DNA of 64,000 bases from Flammeovirgaceae bacterium 311 (GTDB taxonomy: Bacteria > Bacteroidota > Bacteroidia > Cytophagales > Cyclobacteriaceae), in assembly GCA_000597885.1 (NCBI GenBank), contig CP004371.1, positions 4,245,001-4,309,000 on the forward strand, given 5' to 3'. Below are positions 1 through 11,258 of the stretch, piece after piece. Numbering within the stretch: position 1 is the first letter of the stretch; each line of letters opens with the position of its first letter. Below the pieces are notes generated by a model. That model was not told the origin of the DNA, did no database searches, and saw only the letters and a list, made by a program, of their open reading frames with translations. The position numbers were made by a program, and so were the translations under genes.

Positions 1-2413
<2,413 letters not shown>

Positions 2414-2468
2414 CAGTGGATCCTTCCAGAGCGTAAGCGCTGAAAATACCCCACCTGTTTCCTCTCAC

Positions 2469-2559
2469 TTTTACATGTCATTTATGACATTGTTTTACAT
2501 GTCATGTTTTTAGCATGACGTGCTTTTACATGCCATTGATGACATTATTTTACATGTCA
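2469..2559 (+). repeat. Tandem hairpin repeats in the 23S-5S spacer
   Basis: Four copies of TTTTACATGTCA (third copy TTTTACATGCCA) begin at 2469, 2493, 2524 and 2548, giving spacings of 24, 31 and 24 bases. The first three copies each start a small inverted repeat: ATGTCAT-TT-ATGACAT (2475-2490), CATGTCATG with CATGACGTG across a 7-base loop (copy 2, one mismatch), and ATGCCAT-TG-ATGACAT (copy 3, one mismatch). Transcribed, the spacer would fold into three short hairpins in a row. A role in rRNA processing is inference only. Confidence 0.8.
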
Positions 2560-2634
2560 AAAGATTATGTAGTAGATCTAAAGCAAAAGCTAAAGATGCT
2601 ATTGCAGGCTGATAAAAGATCAGCTAAGTTAATA

Positions 2635-2744
<110 letters not shown>

Positions 2745-2756
2745 CCATTTATACAC

Positions 2757-2788
2757 AAGCCTCACAGTTTACTGTGAGGCTTTTTTTT
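2757..2788 (+). terminator. Rho-independent terminator of the rRNA operon
   Basis: A perfect 11-bp stem AAGCCTCACAG / CTGTGAGGCTT (2757-2767 and 2772-2782) with loop TTTA is followed by an unbroken T run to 2788. It lies 12 bases after the 5S gene. Confidence 0.93.
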
Positions 2789-3431
2789 GCCCCTGACCCT
2801 GCAGATAGCTCTTAGATAACTCTGGATGGGGCTTTTTTTGTGCCTGACTCCCCTGTGCATGCCAGATCGAGGTCAGGCTGTAACTGGAGGAAATCTTCCA
2901 CTAGACCTGCTCCCGCCGCACAACTCCTGGCGGGTGGTAATCTTCCTAAAGCCTCATGGCTTCAATGAGCGGGCATTTAAAGTATTGTGCTCACGTTCAT
3001 TAAAGCAGAAACTACGCATGAAAATCATTTTTTGGATTAAATAGAGTTATTAGTTATTATCTGCCATAATACATTTTCATGTCTCTGTATTCATTTAAAC
3101 TGCTTTCATCGCATCATTTGAAATAGATAGAAAATGGATTGAGTTATGCTTTAAAATTACTTGCAGTGAATAATAGGAATAAACAGCTTGAATTAGTACA
3201 TTAAGTAACTGTAAATCAATCGATTCTCCTGCACTATTCTGATGCCACAGGCATAGAAAGGGAGCTGTTATAGCAGCGGCGTATTGGCGCCAGTATACAT
3301 CTAGCTTTAGGTGTGATTTTTTCGTAAGCGTAATGCATTAATCTTCTCAGTAGTTACTCTATAGCCTTTCTATTGACTACTGCATTCTTTTTCGTGATCG
3401 ACTGATCTGGTTATACCTAAAAATTTCAATA
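2789..3431. other. Non-coding stretch after the rRNA operon
   Basis: I see no gene here. A 72-codon open frame at 2826-3044 has no recognisable features. A weak inverted repeat GCCTGAC/GTCAGGC (2842-2848, 2872-2878) has a 23-base loop and no T run. No tRNA, no mobile element and no clear TAnnTTTG promoter box could be identified, although the promoter of the small lipoprotein gene at 3432 should lie in the right part. Confidence 0.6.
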
Positions 3432-3665
3432 ATGTTAAGCTCTATCAACCTTCATACGGTAATGATGTGTGCCATCAGCATATGCATTATCCCATTGGCA
3501 AGCTGTGAGCAGTCAAAAATTGAGGTGCCTCTTAAGCAGGAGACAGCAGATATGGAAACCACTGCCACTTCTGAAAAAAAAGAGATTAAAACTGCTGCTG
3601 TAGTGGATAAGCAGGAAAAACCCATGGTTCCCAGTCAGCGTTATGATGGTAATGTTTCTTTTTAA
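3432..3665 (+). CDS. Small putative lipoprotein, function unknown
   Basis: A 77-residue product begins with a hydrophobic segment ending in the lipobox L-A-S-C, which places the lipidated cysteine at residue 25. The remaining 50 residues are polar and rich in Lys, Glu, Thr and Val, with no domain that I recognise; such short charged lipoproteins are common in Bacteroidota and usually uncharacterised. The gene stands alone between the rRNA operon and ileS, which points towards it, and the two share a bidirectional terminator. The lipobox is visible; being expressed as a real protein is inferred from it. Confidence 0.6.
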   Translation: MLSSINLHTVMMCAISICIIPLASCEQSKIEVPLKQETADMETTATSEKKEIKTAAVVDKQEKPMVPSQRYDGNVSF

Positions 3666-3761
3666 CATTTAGCTGGAGAAGAAATCAGAACGCTATTTGA
3701 GTTTTCCTGATTTGGCAGAAAGCACGAGTTAATTACTTAGCAGAACCTGTTACTAACAAAA

Positions 3762-3790
3762 AAAAGCGAAAGGGGAGACCTTTCGCTTTT
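3762..3790. terminator. Bidirectional terminator between lipoprotein gene and ileS
   Basis: Perfect 12-bp stem AAAAGCGAAAGG / CCTTTCGCTTTT with loop GGAGA. Because the arms are A-rich and T-rich, it can act as a rho-independent terminator in both directions. It sits between the convergent lipoprotein gene and ileS. Confidence 0.88.
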
Positions 3791-3814
3791 GGATATGATA
3801 TTGTGAAAAACAGA

Positions 3815-6800
3815 TTACATCTGCTCTACCTGTACCCTTAACTGTACATCGTCCATCTCCAGTAACTTACCATCAGCAAGTTGATCCGTAAAGTTTAACT
3901 GTAGTGCCTGTGTTTCTGTACAAATGTATTCTTTATTGGCTTCAAGGGCCGAATTTACCAGCTCTTCACCACGCTCTACAGTGATGCTGATCTTGTCCTG
4001 TACCTCAAGGCCCATGTCCTTACGCAGGTTCTGCAGGCGGTTTACCAGATCACGGGCAATACCTTCCTGGCGCAGCTCGTCAGAGATATTCATATCCAGT
4101 GCTACGGTTACTCCTTCTTCACTGGCAACCGACCAGCCTGGTATATCCTGGGAGGTGATCAGTACATCCTCAATGGTTAAATTGATAGGGCCATTGGGCA
4201 GCTGCAGGGTATAAGCGCCATCACGCTCGATCTGGCTGATGTCTGTCTGCTCAAATCTGGCAACGGCGGCGGTTATTTCCTTCATACGCGGTCCATACTC
4301 TTTACCAAGCTTGGCAAAGTTTGGCTTAATCTGCTTCACCAGCACACCGGATGCATCATCGATATACTCAATAGCTTTCACATTTACCTCGTTCAGGATC
4401 AGGTCTTCTACATCATGGATCTGTTCCCGCTGCTTTGCATTCAGCACAGGGATCAAGATGCGGCTTAGCGGCTGGCGTACTTTAATCTTCTCCTTCTTAC
4501 GCAGGGAGTGTACCAGCGAAGAAACAATTTGTGCCTTGTGCATCCGCTCCTCCAGCCCAGTATCAATAAAACCATGGTTTGCTTCCGGGAAACGGATCAG
4601 GTGCACGCTCTCCTCCTGATGCTTGCTACTTACACTGTTCAGATTGCGGTACAGTAATTCCATATAGAAAGGAGCAATCGGCGCTGCCAGCTGTGCAATG
4701 GTTAATAAGCAATCGTACAGGGTCTGGTAAGCAGCTTGTTTATCCTCAGTATAATCACCACGCCAAAAGCGTTTACGGTTCAGGCGAACGTACCAGTTGC
4801 TCAAGTCATCAATAGTGAAGTCCTGAATAGCTCTTGCTGCCCTGGTGGGCTCATAATCGTTGTAGGCACGCTCCACATCTATGATCAGGCTGTTCAGCCG
4901 GCTAAGTATCCAGCGGTCACTTTCAGGGCGCTGTGCAAGTGGCAACGGCTTTTCTGAATAGCTGAAGCCATCCAGGTTGGCATAGAGCGCAAAGAAGTTG
5001 TAGGTGTTGTGCAGGGTGCCAAAGAAGCGGCGCTGTACTTCCAGCACGCCATCCAGGTCGAACTTCAGGTTATCCCAGGGGTTGGCATTGCTGATCATGT
5101 ACCAGCGGGTAGCATCGGGACCATAGGTATCCAGGGTTTTGAACGGGTCGACGGCATTGCCAAGGCGTTTGCTCATCTTGTTGCCATTCTTATCCAGTAC
5201 CAGTCCGTTGGCGATCACGTTTTTGAATGCCACATCATCAAACAGCATCACGGCCAGCGCATGCAGGGTAAAGAACCAGCCACGGGTCTGATCTACGCCT
5301 TCGGCAATAAAATCGGCGGGGAAGTTTTCTTTCAGCACATCCTGTTGCTCAAATGGCCAGTGCCACTGGGCATAGGGCATGGCACCGGAGTCGAACCAAA
5401 CGTCGATCAGGTCTGCCTCACGGTACATCTTTTTGCCGCTTTCGCTTACCAGGTACACCTCGTCTACAAACGGACGGTGCGGATCAAATTCTCCATCGAT
5501 CGGTTTTTGCTGAATACCGGCAGCAATAGCTTTGTCTACCTCTGCCTTCAGTTCGGCCAGGGAGCCAATGCATTTTTCTTCTTTCTTATCTTCGGTACGC
5601 CAGATGGGCAGGGGGGTACCCCAGTAGCGGCTGCGGCTAAGGTTCCAGTCTACCAGGTTCTCCAGCCAGTTGCCAAAACGGCCAATACCGGTGCTTTCAG
5701 GTTTCCAGTTAATGGTGCGGTTTAAGCGCACCAGCTGCTCTTTATAAGCAGTGGTTTTGATAAACCAGCTCTCCAGCGGATAATAGAGGATTGGCTTATC
5801 GGTACGCCAGCAGTGTGGGTAGCTGTGCTCGTATTTCTCTACTTTGAAGGCTTTGCCTTCTTCCTTCAGCTTAATGGCAATGTATACGTCCGTAGGCCTG
5901 AAATCTTCTTTGCTGCGATCGGCCTCAGCGTAAAATTCTTCTTTTACATAGCGTCCAGCCAGATCGCCCATTTCTTTAACAAAACGACCCTGCTTATCCA
6001 CGGCCGGCATCTGGTTGCCATCTTCGTCTTTTACAAACAAACCGGGTACGTTGTTGGCCACGCTTACACGATAGTCATCTGCACCAAAGGCCTGGGCCAG
6101 GTGTACCACACCGGTACCATCTTCGGTGGTAACAAAATCGCCTTCCAGTACGGTAAAGGCAGGGAATGCCAGCGGCACATAGGGCATAAGCTGCTCATAG
6201 GCTGTGCCCACCAGCTTACTGCCCGGTATTTCTTCCAGCACCTGCCAGGGAATAAGCTTATCACCTGCCTTATAATCTTCCAGGGCAAGATCCTTTGCCT
6301 TTTCATTAAAATAAGTACCAATGCGTTCTTTTGCCAGAATGACATTGATAGACTCAAAGGTATAAGGATTATAGGTGGCTACTTTGGCGTAGGTGATGTT
6401 CTTGCCAACAGCCAGGGAGTTATTAGAGGGAAGCGTCCATGGCGTGGTAGTCCAGGCCATGATGTAATCCTTCTCGGTATCCTTCACCTTAAAAAGGGCT
6501 GCAACAGTGGTGTCTTTTATATTGCGGTAGCAGCCGGGCTGGTTCAGCTCATGCGAGCTAAGGCCTGTGCCGGCGCCCGGAGAAAAAGGCTGAATGGTGT
6601 ATCCCTTATAAAGCAGGCCTTTCTCGTACAATTTCTTCAGCAGGTGCCAGAGGCTCTCGATGTACTGCGGCTCAAAGGTGATGTAGGGATTGTCAAGGTC
6701 AACCCAATAGCCCATTCGCTCGGTGAGGTTGTCCCACTGATCCTTAAATTTCATCACCGCCTCGCGGCATTTCCGGTTGTATTCTTCTACGGAAATTTTC

Positions 6801-7132
6801 TTGCCGATATCTTCCTTGGTAATGCCCAGCTCTTTTTCTACCTGCAGTTCTACAGGCAGCCCGTGTGTATCCCAGCCGCCTTTACGCTTTACCTGAAAGC
6901 CCTGCATGGTTTTATAGCGGCAGAAAATATCTTTAACCGTACGGGCCATTACGTGGTGAATGCCCGGCGTACCGTTGGCCGAAGGAGGACCCTCAAAAAA
7001 AGTAAAGGTGGGAGCACCTTCACGCTCATCTACTGATTTTTCAAAAACCTTGTTTTCCTTCCAGTAGGAGAGGACTTTATCGGCAATTTCGGCATAATTG
7101 ATGCCCTTATACTCTGTGTATTTAGAAGCCAT
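3815..7132 (-). CDS. ileS: Isoleucyl-tRNA synthetase (long, eukaryote-like type)
   Basis: Cytoplasmic class I aminoacyl-tRNA synthetase that charges tRNA-Ile with isoleucine. The HIGH-type signature reads PGIHHV with GIHH at residues 57-60, and the KMSKS loop reads KMSKR near residue 652. The CP1 editing domain shows WTTTPWTLPSN and the DGTGVVH motif, so post-transfer editing of valine should be intact. At 1105 residues it is longer than the ~940-residue E. coli enzyme and matches the form usual in Bacteroidota; this second type is the one known to be little affected by mupirocin. The start ATG follows a TATATTTG -7 box by 25 bases. It is transcribed alone and ends at a shared terminator. Confidence 0.97.
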   Translation of the reverse strand: MASKYTEYKGINYAEIADKVLSYWKENKVFEKSVDEREGAPTFTFFEGPPSANGTPGIHHVMARTVKDIFCRYKTMQGFQVKRKGGWDTHGLPVELQVEKELGITKEDIGKKISVEEYNRKCREAVMKFKDQWDNLTERMGYWVDLDNPYITFEPQYIESLWHLLKKLYEKGLLYKGYTIQPFSPGAGTGLSSHELNQPGCYRNIKDTTVAALFKVKDTEKDYIMAWTTTPWTLPSNNSLAVGKNITYAKVATYNPYTFESINVILAKERIGTYFNEKAKDLALEDYKAGDKLIPWQVLEEIPGSKLVGTAYEQLMPYVPLAFPAFTVLEGDFVTTEDGTGVVHLAQAFGADDYRVSVANNVPGLFVKDEDGNQMPAVDKQGRFVKEMGDLAGRYVKEEFYAEADRSKEDFRPTDVYIAIKLKEEGKAFKVEKYEHSYPHCWRTDKPILYYPLESWFIKTTAYKEQLVRLNRTINWKPESTGIGRFGNWLENLVDWNLSRSRYWGTPLPIWRTEDKKEEKCIGSLAELKAEVDKAIAAGIQQKPIDGEFDPHRPFVDEVYLVSESGKKMYREADLIDVWFDSGAMPYAQWHWPFEQQDVLKENFPADFIAEGVDQTRGWFFTLHALAVMLFDDVAFKNVIANGLVLDKNGNKMSKRLGNAVDPFKTLDTYGPDATRWYMISNANPWDNLKFDLDGVLEVQRRFFGTLHNTYNFFALYANLDGFSYSEKPLPLAQRPESDRWILSRLNSLIIDVERAYNDYEPTRAARAIQDFTIDDLSNWYVRLNRKRFWRGDYTEDKQAAYQTLYDCLLTIAQLAAPIAPFYMELLYRNLNSVSSKHQEESVHLIRFPEANHGFIDTGLEERMHKAQIVSSLVHSLRKKEKIKVRQPLSRILIPVLNAKQREQIHDVEDLILNEVNVKAIEYIDDASGVLVKQIKPNFAKLGKEYGPRMKEITAAVARFEQTDISQIERDGAYTLQLPNGPINLTIEDVLITSQDIPGWSVASEEGVTVALDMNISDELRQEGIARDLVNRLQNLRKDMGLEVQDKISITVERGEELVNSALEANKEYICTETQALQLNFTDQLADGKLLEMDDVQLRVQVEQM

Positions 7133-7157
7133 AGCTGCTTAGTCTTCAAAGGAAATG

Positions 7158-7165
7158 CAAATATA
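7158..7165 (-). promoter_or_regulatory. Putative -7 box of ileS promoter
   Basis: On the minus strand the sequence reads TATATTTG, matching the Bacteroidota -7 consensus TAnnTTTG, 25 bases before the ileS ATG. No convincing -33 TTTG is seen at the expected distance, so the call rests on the -7 element and its position. Confidence 0.45.
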
Positions 7166-7381
7166 GCCAAAACCTTTTGCTATGACATCTATTTAGCAGG
7201 CTATGCTTGCTTTTAGCCAGCTTTATTAAGCTAAAATGCATAAAAGAAACACCGCATTAAGTATGCTTTAGCAGGCTAATAGTACAAGAGCAAAAAGCAG
7301 GAATTCAAGGGTTTGGGCAATGGGGTGGTGGTATCAGGGTTGCGATGGGTAGAAATACAGAACATGGTCATCCCTGCTGGT

Positions 7382-7424
7382 TACAGGCTTTCGCTTATGA
7401 GAAGCCTGTAGGCGGCATATGCCG
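7382..7424 (-). terminator. Hairpins after the histidine kinase gene (weak terminator)
   Basis: A 9-bp inverted repeat TACAGGCTT / AAGCCTGTA (7382-7390, 7402-7410) lies next to a 12-base perfect palindrome CGGCATATGCCG (7413-7424), directly after the stop codon of the kinase gene. There is no T run, so this may slow or process the transcript rather than terminate it. Confidence 0.35.
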
Positions 7425-7427
7425 GTA

Positions 7428-8522
7428 CTAATAATAGGCGGCAGAGGGCTCAGGATAGGGTAAGGTAATGATGAACGTAGTGCCCTCTCCCTCCTGGCTC
7501 TCAACACGGATCTTTCCAGTATGCATTTTTACTATTTCTTTACATATAAAAAGGCCTAAACCTGTAGATTCTTCTCCTTCCAAGCCCTTTCTTCTGATGC
7601 CTTTGAAGCTCATAAACAAGGTTTTCTGATATTTTTCAGGAATACCAATTCCGTTATCCTTCAGTGATAACTCCACATGTTTTTCCTCATAAGAAAGCCG
7701 GAACTCTATGCTTCCTCCCTTTGGGGTATATTTTATGGCATTAGAGAGCAGGTTTTCAATAACCTGCCGGAACAGCACGGCATCTACCCTGGCCTTTACA
7801 TGCTGATCAGGGAAATCGCAGCTTACTTCCAGATGCTTCTTTTTAATCCTGTCCTTTTGCTGACTTATGCTCTCATTGATTAAATCCCGCAGATCATGAA
7901 TATTCAAATCTATTGAAGTTGCGCTGCCCTTGAGGGTGGCAAGCCTTAGCAGGCTCTGAATAAGGTTTGTTCCCTGCTGCCTTTGTTTACGCAGCATGCT
8001 AAGATAGATCTTGTACTTCTCGTACTCTTCTTTCGTCATGCTGTTTTGCATGATTTCGGCAATCATGGATACCCTGTCAAGAGGTGCTCGCAGGTCATGC
8101 ACAACCATGTTAAGTATATTGGTAATGTGCTCCTTTTCTTCTGTTAAGGTATCATAGATTTCCTTTTTCTGAGTGATATCAACTATATGGCCAACTACCT
8201 GCATCACATCAGAAGAGTTTCTTTCTGTTACCGGAAAAGTATTTAGTTCCAGCCACTCAATACCATTTAGTTTATCGTTGGCTTTCAGCTCCACAGATGC
8301 CTGGTAATTATTATTCTCCGATAGGTCAGAAAAGAAATTATCGAATTGCTCCAGGTAATCGGGATGAATACATTTTTTTAGCGGGTTTTCTTCTTCGCTT
8401 TCAATACCTTCGGCTAACTGATAAAATTGTGGACTTGCAAATTCAACCTCCTTCTTTATCAGGTTGAATACAAAAAAGAAAATTGGTACAGTTTCCGTTA
8501 TTTTTTTCGAAGGGTTGCTCAT
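7428..8522 (-). CDS. Cytoplasmic PAS-domain sensor histidine kinase
   Basis: Soluble two-component kinase with no membrane segment or signal peptide. A PAS-like sensor region covers about residues 10-118, followed by a HisKA dimerisation domain with the H-box VVHDLRAPLDRV (phospho-acceptor about His142) and a HATPase_c domain showing the N-box ENLLSNAIKYTPKG, G1 DNGIGIP and G2 STGLGLFI. The start is set at the ATG at 8522; an in-frame GTG at 8591 would add 23 residues that do not look like part of a PAS domain. No response-regulator gene lies beside it, so it is an orphan kinase and its partner cannot be read from context. It is flanked by ileS downstream and an exporter gene upstream on the same strand. 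Confidence 0.9.
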   Translation of the reverse strand: MSNPSKKITETVPIFFFVFNLIKKEVEFASPQFYQLAEGIESEEENPLKKCIHPDYLEQFDNFFSDLSENNNYQASVELKANDKLNGIEWLELNTFPVTERNSSDVMQVVGHIVDITQKKEIYDTLTEEKEHITNILNMVVHDLRAPLDRVSMIAEIMQNSMTKEEYEKYKIYLSMLRKQRQQGTNLIQSLLRLATLKGSATSIDLNIHDLRDLINESISQQKDRIKKKHLEVSCDFPDQHVKARVDAVLFRQVIENLLSNAIKYTPKGGSIEFRLSYEEKHVELSLKDNGIGIPEKYQKTLFMSFKGIRRKGLEGEESTGLGLFICKEIVKMHTGKIRVESQEGEGTTFIITLPYPEPSAAYY

Positions 8523-8757
8523 TGAAAGTTTTTTTAGAGGCACAGGCCTACTAATATTAATGTAACTAACAGGCAGATGTTTCACCTCCACAATAAAAGA
8601 TTATTGCAGAACAGACTAAGGTTCCCTCCTCCGTAAGCCGGAACAGAAAAATACATGGATGATTCTTCAGGGGAATATCAAAAAGGTGATGCCCGAATCA
8701 GGAGTGGATCATACAAAGAGAGTTTTTGGGCTGAGCTTTAAAGTTTTGCAGAAAAGC

Positions 8758-11187
8758 TTATTTACCGGCTGCACGCTCATCATCAGCACTATCATCTATC
8801 CGTAGCTGTTTTACGTCAATTTCCTCATCCTCAGACTCATTATAGAACTCATCGTAATGTTCAATAAGTGCCATTTCGTCGCGGTCGTATTTGCCGGAGT
8901 CAAAGGCGAGCAGCAGGGCAGGCAACAGCAGAAGGTTCGTTAACATGGCCAGCAACAGCGTGGTTGAGGTAAGCATGCCCAGGGCCACGGTACCGCCAAA
9001 TTCTGAAAAGGCAAAAATTACAAAGCCAAAGAAAAGCACGATAGAGGTATAGATCATGCTGGAGCCGGTTTCGCGCAGGCTTACGCTAATGGCTTTGGCC
9101 ACAAAAAACTTCTGGTTGATTAGCTCCTGCCGGTACTTGGCCAGAAAGTGTATGGAATCATCTACCGATATACCAAAAGCAATGCTGAAGATAAGGGCAG
9201 TACTTGGCTTTAAGGGAACACCTATAAAGCCCATAAGGCCTGCGGTAATGATCAGGGGCACCATGTTTGGTATGAGTGAGATCAGGATCATACGGCCATT
9301 GCGGAACAGCAGGGCCATAATCATGGCAATAATCACAATTGCTATGAGCAGACTGCTTTTCAGGTTCTGGATCAGGTATTGGTTTCCTTTTATGAATAGC
9401 AGGGTGGTGCCGGTAATGGCCACATCAATACCAAGGCTATCCGGAAAAAGACTGCTTACCTGTGGTTGAACAACATGGCTGATGAGTGAATCCATGCGCA
9501 GCGAACCAATATCGGATACCTTTAGCGAAACCCGGATTTTCTGCCCCGTAGAATCCATAAAGGCTCCTGATAGCCTCCTGGCATCAGGATTGTTCTGCAG
9601 GTATGGCAACAGGAATGAGCGCTCTCTGCTGGTGGGCAGTTCATAAAAATCGGGATTGCCCTTATAAAAGGCCTGCCTGCTAGCCTTTAGAAAACTAACA
9701 AGAGAAACAGGTGGCGAAAACTCCTTTTGTGCTGCCAGAAACTGCTGCAGAGAATCTACCTGCCGGAGTGTATTGAGGTTCATCACGCCCCTGGGCCTTT
9801 TGGTGTCTACTACAATCTCCATGGGCATTACACCGCCAAAGTTCTTTTCAAAAAAGGCAAGGTCTTTTTTTACATCACTCTTTTCCGGAATATCATCTAC
9901 CATATAGGCATTTGAGCGGATTTGCCAGAGGCCTACCAGCGATACGGCCACTACTACTGCTGTAATCGCCATGATGCGGTAGCGGTGGCGGTGCACCAGT
10001 ACATCAAATGTGGTGAGGATGCTCTCCAGCCGCCGGCTCTCCAGGTGGCGCAGATGCCGGGCAGAGGGTGGTGGCAGGTAAGAGAAGATGGAGGGAATAA
10101 GGATGAGGCTCACCACAAAAGTAGCCAGAATATTAAGGCCTGCCACAACGCCAAACTCCTTCAGTACCTGTATGTCTGTGGTTATCAGTACCAGAAAGCC
10201 AATAGCTGTGGTAAAGTTGGTAATAAGCGTTACAAACCCAATGCGGCGTACAATGTGGGCAAGCGCCTTCATCTGGTTGCCCGTTTTGGCGTATTCCTGG
10301 TGGTACTTATTGAGCAGATAAATACAGTTCGGAATGCCGATCACCACAATAATAGGCGGAATTAGGCCGGTTAGCAGGGTTATTTTATAGCCAAACAGCA
10401 CCAGCGTTCCCAGCGACCATATGATCATGACAATGATGACCACCATTGGGAACACCACCGCCTTGATGGAACGGAAAAAAACAAACAGAATAAGCGCGGT
10501 TACCAAAACCGATAGGAACAGGAAAAGCTTTAGCTCCTGCTGTACTTTGCCCGACATAACCGAACGTACAAATGGCACGCCGGCATAGTGCAGCTTAATG
10601 CCAGTCTTCTCCTGAAACAGGCCCGAAACCATCATAATATCGTCCATGAGGCGCTGCCGGTCTACAGAGCCAATCACATTCATATCAACCGTAAGCACCA
10701 TCAGGGTAGCGCCGTTTTCCGGGTTAATGAGCTGGCGGCTGTAAATACGCTGGTCAAGGGCTACCTGCAGCAGGCTGTCCAACTGCGCCTGCGTGTCGGG
10801 TATATCGGTAAAAATTGGGTTTGGCTCAAAGCTGCGCAGGGAGTCGTTTCGCTCCAGGCGGGGCAGCAGGGGCAGGGAAAGAACGCCTTGTACTCCCCTG
10901 ATCTTTTGCATCTCCCGGCTCATGTAGAGGTAGCGGCTGAAATTAAGTGGCGTATACAGGCTGCTATCCTGCATGCCAACGACCAGTACGTTGCCGTCCT
11001 CTCCAAATTCTTCTTTAAAGTTCTGGAGAAAGATCATATCCGGATCTTCGGGTGGTACTACCTGGGTAAAATCATAAGAGAGCCCCAGGCGCGGAATCTG
11101 GGCAGCGAAAAAAGCCGTAACAACCGCTACGGCTATCAGCAAATAAAGTCGATACCGGAGTATAAAATAGGAAAGAAATTCAAACAT
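8758..11187 (-). CDS. RND-superfamily exporter (MMPL/HAE-3 type)
   Basis: Inner-membrane transporter of 809 residues with the internal duplication typical of the RND superfamily: one N-terminal helix (about 13-31), a large periplasmic domain, a block of five helices, then a second single helix near 405, a second periplasmic domain and a second helix block. The second block carries the motif GISVDDSIHFLAKY and the first the related GIPNCIYLLNKY, so acidic residues for proton coupling are seen in the second half only. Relatives include MMPL lipid exporters and the hopanoid exporter HpnN; the substrate cannot be deduced. The C-terminal 35 residues are unusually acidic and probably cytoplasmic. 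No membrane-fusion or outer-membrane partner is adjacent, which fits the HAE-3 group. Confidence 0.88.
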   Translation of the reverse strand: MFEFLSYFILRYRLYLLIAVAVVTAFFAAQIPRLGLSYDFTQVVPPEDPDMIFLQNFKEEFGEDGNVLVVGMQDSSLYTPLNFSRYLYMSREMQKIRGVQGVLSLPLLPRLERNDSLRSFEPNPIFTDIPDTQAQLDSLLQVALDQRIYSRQLINPENGATLMVLTVDMNVIGSVDRQRLMDDIMMVSGLFQEKTGIKLHYAGVPFVRSVMSGKVQQELKLFLFLSVLVTALILFVFFRSIKAVVFPMVVIIVMIIWSLGTLVLFGYKITLLTGLIPPIIVVIGIPNCIYLLNKYHQEYAKTGNQMKALAHIVRRIGFVTLITNFTTAIGFLVLITTDIQVLKEFGVVAGLNILATFVVSLILIPSIFSYLPPPSARHLRHLESRRLESILTTFDVLVHRHRYRIMAITAVVVAVSLVGLWQIRSNAYMVDDIPEKSDVKKDLAFFEKNFGGVMPMEIVVDTKRPRGVMNLNTLRQVDSLQQFLAAQKEFSPPVSLVSFLKASRQAFYKGNPDFYELPTSRERSFLLPYLQNNPDARRLSGAFMDSTGQKIRVSLKVSDIGSLRMDSLISHVVQPQVSSLFPDSLGIDVAITGTTLLFIKGNQYLIQNLKSSLLIAIVIIAMIMALLFRNGRMILISLIPNMVPLIITAGLMGFIGVPLKPSTALIFSIAFGISVDDSIHFLAKYRQELINQKFFVAKAISVSLRETGSSMIYTSIVLFFGFVIFAFSEFGGTVALGMLTSTTLLLAMLTNLLLLPALLLAFDSGKYDRDEMALIEHYDEFYNESEDEEIDVKQLRIDDSADDERAAGK

Positions 11188-11258
11188 GCTGCTTTGCTGC
11201 TCTTCTAAGGTTCATACACCCTGAAACAGGATAGTTCTTTAGCTGGTACATTTCCCCA

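Noticed and set aside
2826-3044. 72-codon open frame after the rRNA terminator
   Set aside because: No signal peptide, domain or start signal could be supported; composition looks random.
5391-5410. Sequence GGAGTCGAACC, like a tRNA T-arm complement
   Set aside because: It lies inside ileS coding sequence and no tRNA cloverleaf can be formed around it.
5813-7036. 407-codon open frame opposite to ileS
   Set aside because: It is the antisense of a highly conserved gene with strong codon bias; it reads as a shadow with no known motif. The same holds for 5009-5725 and the 296-codon frame 16216-17106 opposite to glyS.
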